Source: Rhabdophis nuchalis
Taxonomy: Eukaryota; Chordata; Lepidosauria; Squamata; Natricidae
NCBI GenBank assembly: GCA_039707465.1
Contig: CM077643.1
Coordinates: 335,512,919 to 335,576,918 of the forward strand
DNA: 64,000 nucleotides
Direction: 5' to 3'
Position 1 is the first letter of the stretch; every line of letters starts with the position of its first letter. Shown one piece after another: positions 21,701 to 33,700 of the stretch. A program made the translations under genes and the position numbers. The notes under the pieces were generated by a model. That model was given only the letters and a program-made list of their open reading frames with translations, was not told the origin of the DNA and searched no databases.

Positions 21701-24700
21701 ATGACTTGGTTTTCACACTTACAACCATGGCAGAATCCCCATGGTCACGTGATAAAATTTTGTATGCTTGTAACTGCCATATATTTATGACACTTGCACT
21801 GCCCTGGAGTCACATGACCGCCATTTATAATCTTCCCCTGGCTTCCGACAAACAAAGTCAATGGGGGAAGCCGAATTTGTTTAATCGCTGAATGATCCAC
21901 ACAAGAACCGCAGTGATTCATTTTGCAACGCTGCCGAGAAACGTTGTAGAATGGGGCAAATCTCCTTTAACAACTGTCTTGCTTAATAATGGAAATTTTG
22001 GGCTCGACTGTGATCATAGGTTGAGGACTACCTGAACTGTTGATTTTGGTCCGCTTCTAAGGATTCTAAAAATTTCCCCTCCCTCACCCACTTAGTAGTC
22101 AAAGAGCACCTGACCTGTTGAGCTTAGGTTTGGGAACAAAACCGTCAGGACGTTTACGTTTATGATCTGGCAGCAAACCTAAAAATGGAAGTGTCAGGGT
22201 GGGAGGAGAGAGAGAAAGGAAAAAAATTAAGTAATTTCCTAAATACACATCCAATTCTAGTATATAAATTACATTACGAACTCAAATACAGTTACCCATT
22301 CATCGCCAATAAATGGATATCTTGTTATCTTGTTTATTTTCGAAGCATACAAATTGCAAATGATCCCCTTGGGGGGAGGGAGCGGTCTAGAAATTAAATT
22401 ATCTATCTTATCTATCTATTATTGAAAGTGTCTAAAATCATATGGGATAGTAGGTTGATCCCACTGTAGCACTTTGATTTTACACAGAATCTTGGTATAC
22501 ATGCTACTGTCCATCAGATTTGTAGCTTCCATTTATTACTAAAATGTTGCTGACTTTTAGTTCCATACCTTGATTCCTAAAACGTTGCTGACCGTTAGTC
22601 CCTAACTTTTTGCCTTCTTATATCTTGAACAATGGAATAAGACCAAAGAGATCAGAGCAGGAACCACTCTGCCTCAGTTTGCTTTGTAACAATGGAGCTA
22701 ACAGGATTAACAGGATCTTTTGCACAGGGTCTACATTATTCACCCATTTGCTGATGTATCTTGCTATGCATTGCTAAATGTATCATAGAGCAGGGGTCTC
22801 CAACCTTTGCAACTTTAAGTCTGAAGGACTGGAGAAGTCTGGGAGCTGAAGTACTTCAGACTTAAAGTTGCAAAGGTTGGAGACCCCTGTCATAGAGCAC
22901 AATGACTACAAAGTTCTACCAAAGTATAACCTTAAACAGTAGAACTGAAGTTCTGCTGCGGGGATGTTTGCAAGCAGCGAAAGTACGGTTAGTAAATATC
23001 ATTGAGAACAATGTTTTAGAGAAACTAGGATTCATTTTTCCCCAGATGGTTTCTTATACACACAAAAGAGAAACAAGGAAACTGAAAGTAGTTTCAAATT
23101 CAAAATTCAAATTCGGATTTATTAACCGCACCCTCTCCCCACAGGGACCCGGGGCGGTGCACAGGAGAAACTAAAAACAATATACAATAAATACAAAATA
23201 CATACTTTAAAACATAATTAAACAATGATACCCGTGCTAAAAATGATTAAGAACCCATTAAAATGCATTTGGAATCAATAGACAAAGAGAATTATTCAAG
23301 GCCGGCCAGTCGAAAGAAATAGGTCTTCAATTTCGTACGGAAGGAGCGGAGGTCAGTGGTCGTTCTGATGTCAGGGGGAAGGTCGTTCCAGAGGGCCGGG
23401 CCCGCCACAGAGAGAGCCCTTCCCCTGGGCGTCGCCCGCTGACAAAGTCTAGTGGACGGCACCCGGAGAAGTCCCTCTCTGTGGGAGCGAATCGGTCGTG
23501 AGGATGTATGGGGCAGGATCCGATCTCGCAGATAGCTAGGTCCCGAGCCATGGAGCGCTTTGAAGATGATAATTAGCACCTTGAAGCGCACCCGGAAGAC
23601 GACAGGTAGCCAGTGCAGCTCGCGCAAGAGCGGTGTAACGTGGGTAAACCTGGTGGTCCCCATAATTGCTCGCGCGGCTGCATTCTGAACTAACTGAAGC
23701 CTCCGGGTGCACCTCAAGGGGAGCCCCCATGTAGAGAGAGTTACAGTAGTCCAGTCGGGATGTTACCTGCTCGGTGAGCCATTTCCACGCACACTGAAAT
23801 CTTTTCGTGCTCTTCGTCACAAAGGCCCGTGATCTTACGAGATATCATCCCTCCTGTAGAGGTTATGAACTGACTTAGCAGTAGGACATCCTAAGGAAGC
23901 AAAACAAACAAATCCAGAAGTAGTACCGTTATCAGTTAAGCTTGCAAGTAATGGGGACGCAAAAGCTTCTGAAAAGAATTATGAAATTAACCATCTGAAT
24001 GTTTCTGCATAAACTGTATGTGCATCACTACCAAATATTTTGCTCTGCTCCCTATGCTAAAATTATTCCCTGATGGTGCTTAGAAATGCAAAGGATGATA
24101 CATGAAGGCATGAACAGCCAAAAGTGTGAGGGTTTTACTATGAGCAAGATCTTCAGTTTTCACTGTATTATTTCTGTATTAATAACATTCTCTGGAATTG
24201 CATGCCTAGTGCATAGAATTTGTTAACTGCATATCCTAAATGGATTCTCCATGCCTTACTACAGCTAAAAGACGGATATTGCAACATTAGAAAGATAAAT
24301 ACAGGATACAGCCAAATTATTCAATGGATTGAAGATCTGCTTACCATTGCTATTTATGAGTAGATTGCCTACAGATGCAGATTTTGTATGGATAAATAAA
24401 ATATGAGACTCATTTGTACAAAATTCAGCAAGTAAAAAGCATGATCATAGTCTAAGTGCATTAGAAATGAATGCATTTGCCTGTTTGCATTAGATAATTA
24501 TATCTAATTGCAAAACTGCATTCAGTTTTGGTCACCACGATGTAGAAAAGATGTGGAGACTCTAGAAAGAGTGCAGAGAAGAGCAACAAAGATGATTAGG
24601 GGACTGGAGACTAAAACATGAAGAACGGTTGCAGGAACTGGGTATGTCTAGTTTACTAAAAAGAAGGACTAGGGGAGACATGATAGCAGTGTTCCAATAT

Positions 24701-27700
24701 CTCCGGGGTTGCCACAAAGAAGGAGTCAAACTATTCTCCAAAGCACCTGAAGGCAGGACAAGAAGCAATGGGTGGAAACTAATCAAGGAGAGAAGCAACT
24801 TAGAACTGAGGAGAAATTTCCTGAGTTAGAACAATTAATCAGTGGAACAGCTTGCCTCCAGAAGTTGTGAATGCCCCAACACTACAAGTCTTCAAGAAGA
24901 TGTTGGATAGCCATTTGTCTGAAATGGTATAGGGCTTCTTGCCTGGGCAGGGAGTTGGACTAGATGACCTCCAAGGTCCCTTCCAACTCTGCTATTGTAA
25001 GGTAGAAATAACACAACTCTGCTATTGTATTGTATATGTAGACTTAGAATTGTTTACTATTGTAATGACACACTCTATATTTTATTTTTTCTGATGTATT
25101 TTTTCACTTACTTTTTAAGCATTTGTTGTAACAGAATAACAGTTGGAAGGGACCTTGAAGGACTTCTAGTCCAACCGCCTGCTTAGGCAGGAAACCCTAT
25201 ACCATTTCAGACAAATGGTTGCCCAATGGTTGTCTTAAAAACTTCCAGTGTTAGAACATTTACAACTTCTGGAGGCAAGTTGTTCCCCTGATTAATCCTT
25301 CAGAAAATTTCTCCTTAGTTCTAGGTTGCTTCTTTCCTTGATTAGTTCCATCCATTGCTTCTTGTCCTGTCTTCAGGTGCTTTGAAGAACAGCTGGATTC
25401 CCTCTTCTTTGTGGCAATCTGAGATATTGGAACATTGCTATTATGTCACCCCTAGTCCTTTTCATTAAACTAGATATACCCATTTCCTGCAACCGTTCCT
25501 CGTATGTTTTAGCCTCCAGTCCCCTAATCATCTTTGTTGCTCTTCTCTGTATACTTTCTAGAGTCTCAACATCTTTTTTTACATTGTGGTGACCAAAACT
25601 GAATGCAGTATTTCCAAGTGTGGCCTTACCAAGGCATTATAAAGTGGTATTAACACTTCACGTGATGTACATTCTATCCCTCTGTTAACACCTTTTCTTT
25701 TGCCTTTCTTTTGATGATGTACATACCTTTGTGTTTTGTTTCTTTTTAGACTTTATCTTTATAGACATAAAATTGATTTTAAAAAGAACTTGATAATGCT
25801 CTGATTTTCTAGATACTTTTAAATTTTCCCAATTAATAAAAACATGATTTTACTAGGGTTTTTCTTTAGAAAAAGAAAGAATGCAGCACTGAAACCTATC
25901 TTGGAATGCATTCCTGGGCATTCAACTAATGTTCTCAGGCAATGATTATATGGCAAACCAAACCACAAGAAGCATTTCTAGACGCTCTTGGGTGAAAGTA
26001 TAACTAGAATATTTAAAGTTACTAAATTACTATTACAAAGTTATACAGAACTAAGACAAGGCATGGAGTAATCTAATACTAAAGTTTGAAAAACACATTA
26101 ACATGAAAACGTCGCTCTATGCTGTTCTAAGATTGTTCTACAGGGTATCTAAGAAATATAAAATTCAAACATAGCAGATATCTATTTGGAAATGCATCTA
26201 TTACCTACTTATTTGTCATGATTACTGATTTTGGAATCTAGCAGCCAGAATTTAGAAGAATTACAAGCAGACTTATTAATAACGTAAACTATTCACAGGA
26301 CAAATTAATTTACTCAGCCAAAAATAACCTTTGAGCAACGCTAAATCTCTCCTTTTTTGCCTCAGATGAACTAATATTTGAAATGCCAGAATTATAGTAC
26401 GCATGGATCACATTAGGAGAACGCCCAGCTTGCGTACCAGGTCTGTCTGGGGTAATGCAAAGCCCATCCAGAACTAAGGTTGATAAACATACAGATCCTG
26501 AGGCTCCTTAAACTCACAGCCATTTCATCTTACCAGGGTTCAGCTGAAGCTTCCAGTCCTTTGTACACGATAACTGCAGCAAGATTATTATATGCAAAAG
26601 ATGGAAATATTGGACACTACCCACAGAGGAGGAATGGATGGTGAGGGTGATGGAATTTGCGGAGAGGGTCAAACTGACCCCTTTCAGCAGAGAAAAGCCA
26701 TGCTTAATTATTGTTGATTGGAAACTCTTATAGACTTTGTGCGTGAAACATAAACAAGTGAATTTATGATTTTGATGAAAAAAAACAGTTTACAAAAAAG
26801 ACTGCTATGTTGTAACCATAGAGTATGAGTAAGTACAATGCACATTTATACTTAGAACTGCTGTAAAAAATAATAATCAGAAGATGCTTTTTTATGCATC
26901 TTTCTTTTGCACTTTTGGCTCCCCCCCCCCTCTTACCTTTATTCTATATTAGTTTGTGAGTTTTTAATCATTTAAACATTTTAATACACAGACTCCGAGT
27001 CCAACAATGTAATATTGCTCATTTAGAGTTCATCTATGCTACAAGGCAATGCAAAGACACAGTGTTTTAGGGTAACAGAGAAACAAGTGCAAAAGGGTTA
27101 AAAGAAAAAAAAGTGTTCTGGCAGAGATTAGCACTGCCGTCATGTTCCATGAAATTAACACTGTGTGCTAATGGGCAGCCAAGACTGCAACTACAGCTTT
27201 GCTTTAATCACCGGGCAGCTCCTGGGAGAGGCTGAACCCAGATTCCCACCCCTGTAATCTGTAGGATCTGATGAAAACAAGTTGGATTGAATTAATTTGG
27301 AACTCGCAAAGCCTGGAGTCCGGTCTCCATTCTCCACTGCCAAAGTGAGATGACATTTACTCATGGACAGACTAATCGTGTTCCAAGCAAGAGAAGAGGA
27401 AACAAAAGTTTTGCCTTCATCTGGACAGAGTATTTGATTTCTGCTGCTAGGTAAACAAAATCCATCATGAACAATGTATTCTCTGGAAGCAGAAATCTGG
27501 CTGCAATTGTGGGCAGGACCCATACCCAAGGCCACCTGGATTCCTGACAAGTGCTAATAATTTGACTAAATGACCTTCGGGATTTGTTTATACAACCAGC
27601 ACACTCTTCTCATCCCATTCTGTTATTTTGGGTTGCACAAGAGCTGCTGCTTATTGTAGCGCTTTTTTTGGCAATTCTAACCACCTCTGTTTCAAACAAA

Positions 27701-30700
27701 GCCATCTAAAAAAAACTTCGAAACATAATTAAGTAACTAGGATATTATTAAACTTAAAAAAACTCTAATAAAACCAAAAGTTCCCTTTATCTTCAAAACA
27801 TAATGAACTTCTTTTAATTCTTTCAATGCCATAAACTTTTCAAATGGTCTAACGCAGTGCTTCTCAAATAGTGGGGCGCGCCCCCCAGGGGGGGCGCGAG
27901 GCTCCGTAAAGGGGGGCGCATTTGACCTCGGCAAACACTGTCATAACAAGCCAAGCCCCGTGTTTATGTCTCTGTATCCAGTCAGATGCTGACAAGGACC
28001 TTCTCCTGTGAAACATAACGCTGCCCCAATTAATCAAACTTGCTAAAGAAATCGGGCTACCGCTGCTGACATTTGCATCGATAGTGAGCATTAAGCCAGT
28101 ACATGTGACTGCGCATGCTCCTCCCTTTCGAGGAGAACAGACCCGATTGGATAGACATGATGCTCTATCCTGATTAGCCAAACCCGCCCGTGTGACTTTT
28201 AGACCAGGATGATACTATTTACAGTCGCGCGGGGGGCGCGAAATGTTTTCTTCTTCCTAGGGGGGCATGACAGAAAATAATTGAGAAGCACTGGTCTAAC
28301 GTCTCCCGGTGTGCTGTTATTGGGGGGGGGGGGGGAGATGAATTGGTGAGGTTTTAATTGCAGGACCAAGCAGAGAATGAGTTCAGGGCCAGGTTCTGAA
28401 TGGAAAAATCACTTGGTCTTCAAAAATCACTTCAGAAGCTCTGTTTCAAGGGCCCCATGGGCAGGGTCTCACTCACATTCCCCAAAGGGGGAAGGAGAAA
28501 GCAGCTGGAGTAGAGGCATGCTGGGAAAGTAACTGATAGTATCAGAGAGGGATTCCAGGGAAGCGGTTGTCCTTGTGCATGCGCAGGCTAGGTTAAGCCA
28601 GAAAATCACATGTTCCTTGTCCTTGCATTAAAGCACTTTCATAAGAATTTCCAATGATCCAACAACTATTATGGAGGAGGTATGTATCCTGTTAAACAGC
28701 TGGCACAAATGGCTATGGAATACTTCTTTTAAAGTATTCAAATCTCCAGGTGAACAGTGCCCCAGAGAGAGAGAGTCTTGCAAGAACTGTTTTCTGCCTA
28801 TAACTGTTCAAAAATTAAGGATTTCAAAACTGCTCTGTGTGTGACCATTTATAATATTTTGAGGTCAGGTTTTATTTTGCTGATGTTTTATCCCAGTCAC
28901 CTAGTTTGCTATTTTTTAAAGGGCAATATACCTGGGTGGGAGGACCGATGTTGCAAAGTTGGTTGGGGCAGTCCAACAATCTATTATAAATATGAAGGAT
29001 TTCTGATATAACATTTGTGTGGAGTTAAAAGCACAGCTGCAAATTCTCTTTCCTCCTATTTCATGGGCACAATCTATCCTCTTTTGGAATAAGACTCGAT
29101 GTTAGGATAGCTTGATGCTTGGCTGCTCAGAAACTATGCTTCCCCATGCACTGTAAAGAATTGCATTGCCAAAATATCCAGTTATCTTTTTTTGTGATAC
29201 TGAGGCTGCAGAATCATGGGATGGATTATAAACTAAATAAAGTGACACTGCATATTTGTGTTCAGCCTTCCTTAAACAATGTTGCTAAAACTATTCAGTA
29301 ACTTTCCTTGAACCGCCTTTTAATCAGCCAGGGACACAGCTGTCTAGTTTGGATTACGTGTCAATTTCTTTTTCTTCATCAGTCCATGATTAATATGGGT
29401 CTTCAACAGTTTACGGTATTTTACTCTTGAGAATTTTAACTACAGCTGGAAAGATCTAGATTGTCTAGATCCAAGACTTACTCACTGGAAAATAGAAGGG
29501 TAGACCTACAATACTAGTTTCTTTTTATTTATCTTGGAAACCTTATTGCCCACTCACCAATTGCTGGAAATAGTAGACCTCCAATCCTAATTAGGACGTT
29601 GTTTTCTTAAATGTGCAATCAGTCACAAAATCAATGATTTCATGAAATAAATTACATAGTTCCAAGAATGCTTGTTCAGTATGAAATCCAAAACATGCAC
29701 AAATCATATTACATTCAACAACATGGCTGGTTAGCAATCTACAGATTCTAATTCTGCTACGTATATAATTGTTCACCAATGTTCCAAGAAGAAATAAAAA
29801 AGCTATTATTCCTAGATCTTTCTAGGTAAGATTGGGGTAGATTTCAGTTTTAAGATGCTGGAAGTCAGTTAATGTAAAGAACTTTATAAATTTCTTAGAT
29901 TTCCATCCTAGAAGATGAAAACCCTTTCCTGTCATATCATGTTACTATATTTATGAAAGAGATCATTTTGCCAGCAAACTTGAGTAGAGAGTGTAGCTTA
30001 TACATGCTTATGTGTGGACAGTACAATTAGGGGTATATTAACATTGTGCATATTGCGTATATACATTATGAACATATCCTTTACTGCAATTCTCTCCCTC
30101 TGAAAAATTCCTGCCAACTACCGTGATTACAAAAGAGTTGGCATTTTGCTCGCTAATTTTGTTTTTCTTTTCTTTTAGTTTCCTTTTGTGTGATGCCTCT
30201 AAGAATGTAAATGATTATTTTCAACTAAAAACAATGTTCTAGGCATTAGGTTTTGCTGGTATGTAATTTAGCAGTAACAAAGTCTACACATGTAATTTTG
30301 CTTCTCAGCAATCCTGACATTTCGTGCAAAGAAGAGTTGACCTCTAAGACAGTTGATTATTTCATTAGACAATACCAGGCGTACAATTATGAGAATGATC
30401 TAGAAATAACTGGATTTAGCTATACTTTACCCTCAGCAGGAGGATGTCAGTATGGCTATATTTTAGCAAGTATTAGAATAAAAACTCACCATATAATCGT
30501 ACTTGTGTTTCAAGTTCCAGCGACAAATAGGACAGTTACCAGACGGATTTGGAGGACTTTGGATTTCCACATTGTCTACCATTTTGCCTTCGATCTAAGA
30601 TATTAAAAGCAAACTGATGAGGGAAATTTTAAGTCCAAGTTTCAAAAACTGCTGTTTGATTTTCTACATGAATTTATTCAGCATGTACAACATCAATACA

Positions 30701-33700
30701 TTGAACTGGAGAAAAGGATAATTAGACTTAGCTGTTACCAACTTACATTTCAGAGAATGAACTTGAAAAAAGGAAAAAAATTTTTTTTGAATTTTAAGTA
30801 ATAGTTTGCAAGTAATCCTTTGTTCTGAAATACTAGAAACAGATATAGATAGCATCCTATTAGAAGGATCCTGGTTTAGAAAGGAGACACATTCTGTCTA
30901 TCTAATTAATTCTTCAAAGCAATAGAGCCCACAGTCCCACCTAATCATGCTCTAAGATGTAACTCATAACTGCTTCTTGAATTACTAGAATGTTGCACAT
31001 TTCCCAAAGCTGCTCCACTAACTTTACAGTATCTAAAATTATGGGAATTCATAACATGTTCTTTGAGGAAGTATTTTAACAAAAAGCTTAATTGACAAAA
31101 GGCATTTTCTGTCAACTAGGTTCTTTTCATATTTTAAAAGAAGGTCTGAGGACATAACAGCAGATTATAACAGCAGATTATATCATAGACATAATCACGA
31201 AGTATTTGACTTGGAAATTTGTTGCAAAAGATATTTAATCATTTTCTGGGGAAGATTTAAAGGCAGAAGTTGGGTTTAAGATCCAAATGCTAAAGCCCTT
31301 ATTTTTATTTTATCTTCGATAAATAAAACGTGTCTTCTGAAAGTGCATTAAATTTTGTTCTTGACCTTGGTTTGCTGGCATCAAAACACTATTTAAACAC
31401 TATTTAGTACTGCTAATTAAAAAAAACCCTAGGGATTAAGTTGTAGGACTAGTAATCCACACTTACATAGACAAGGCTGTCACCTTGAAATGACTTATTT
31501 ATAAAGTGGGTAAATAAAATAAGTTTTTGGTTAAAGCCTGAAATTGATTGAATATGGTTATTAGTACACAAGACTATATTCAAATGAATCAATTAATCAG
31601 AATAGAACTGGAAGGAGTTTTCTAGTCCAGCCTCCTACTTAAGCAGGCGATCCTATACCATTTCAGACAAGTGACTATTCAGTCTCTTCTTAAAAACGTC
31701 CAGTGATGAATGTTAGCATCACCTGGCTCAAAAAATTGTATTGCAATTTAGACAGCAAAAGCCTTTATTACACAACTCCATATGAAGCATAATTACTTTG
31801 GAAAGGTCCTGAAAATTAAAGTGTATGACCATGACTTCACCACAAGTGTTTTTGCAAAAGGATGCTAAGTGCTGGATGGGAAAGCAATGCACTTTTCTCA
31901 CAAAAGAAATTTTTCTTTGCCTTTGTTTTCAACTTGACATTTATGACAACAAGAAAAGAAGCAGGAAAACATTTTCCGATTACACTAATAAAACCAGGAG
32001 AGAAATCAAAATCAAAATTGCAAAGCACATTTAATTTTATCTATGTTCTTAACATCACAGTTTTGTATGTTGTATATTGTTATTTATTAGATTTTAATTT
32101 CCTGTGCACCGCCCCGAGTCCCCATGGGGGAGAGGGGGCGGCCTATAAATTTAAATACTAAATAAATAAACAGAGTATTCTTTTTCTTGTGAGTATATTC
32201 AATCAGTAGCAATTCCATACTGTTTCAGTAGTTTTAAAGAGGCTCCTGGAAGCTCATAGTCTTTATTTAGACTTGTAGACATCTCTATTCTGTAAGAAAC
32301 TCTGGTTTTTACTGAAGTAACAAGGGATTATAAGAGCAAGTTCTGAGAACATATTCAGAAGGTAAAAATAAGGAGTTACCCTAGGTAAGCTTAGTTCATA
32401 ACCATACCAAGATTTAAATGCATATTTATTATTCATTGACGGTTACTGTTGCATTTTTCAGTTGAAAGTTGATGGTTTATAAAAGTTAATATCTGCAATT
32501 CAGAAAATACAGCACGCTTACCGTTGTGGTGTTCCCTTCAGTAGTTTCTATAACTGCAAACACAAAAATGTGAAGAAAATTTTAGATATATTTATTTAAA
32601 AAAAAAAACTTTTAATTTACAAACATGTAATATACATACACACAAAACTTAGACGTACACATTTACACAATACAATATGAACAGGAACGTCCTGTTCTTT
32701 CTAATAGCAATTGTCAATTGATGCCGCTCACCTTATATTATTTCCCCTTCTATTATGTTTCATTTGGTTTTCACAATTCTTAACCCTCTTATTTTACTCA
32801 TAACTACTATTTTTTGAGTTTTGTTGTATTCCTTCCTTGATTCTTGTTTCTTTCCTCCATCCACCTATACCAGGGGTCTGCAAAGTCGGCTCTTTTAAGA
32901 CTGGTGGACTTCAACTCCCAGAGTTCTGGGAGTTGAAGTCCACCAGTCTTAAAAGAGCCGACTTTGCAGACCCCTGACCTATACCATTAATACCATATCT
33001 GGTAGAATTCTGATTCTTCTTTTCCCTGGATTTCTTTAGTTAATTTATCCATTTCAGCACAATCCATAACCTTTCTTATTACAGTGGTACCTCGGTCCAC
33101 GAACGCCTCTGTTCACGACCAACTCGGTTAACGAACAGAAAAGTTCCTCAAAATGTGCTCCGGTTCACGAACTCTGCTTCGGTTCACAAACAGGAACCGC
33201 GGCCATTTTTAATGTATTCCTGGCTGTCACATGGTTGTGACTTCCTGTAGGAAGATCGTAGAGAGAAGAAGACACAGAAAAAAGCCCCAGCACGCACACT
33301 GTGAGTACTTTCAGTGACTTTTTTTTATTTTTGCTATGCTTTTAGCATATGGAAAACTGTGCCTCGGTTCACGAACAATTCGGTTCGCTACCAGAGTCAG
33401 TTCACGAATTAAGTTCGTGAACCGAGGTACCACTGTATTTCATCTTCACTTGGAGTTAATTTGTTTTTCTATTTTTAGATATATTTAAATGCAGTAAAGA
33501 AACTGGGGTCATGAAGAACATTTTACAATTGCTGTGATTTAGTAATAAATACAGTATTAGAATAGAAATGATATTTGAAGAAGTTAATATGAAATCCAAC
33601 ACTCCAAATATGTTCTCTAATATTACTCCGCAAAACTGCCAGAGTGGGCAATTAAAACAAATTCAATATATATGAAAGGGAAGAAAGTCTGTCTATTTTC

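Larger units (their letters stand above)
30595..32521 (-). other. MRPS18A intron 2
   Basis: Contains a short minus-strand CR1 piece (31593-31712) and an L2 3' end (32085-32170). The rest shows nothing I can classify. Confidence 0.6.

Noticed and set aside
27191..27550. 119-codon minus-strand frame in MRPS18A intron 3
   Set aside because: No similarity to MRPS18A or another family that I can recognise; not needed to complete the protein.
30253..30606. 117-codon plus-strand frame
   Set aside because: It is the antisense shadow of MRPS18A exon 3.
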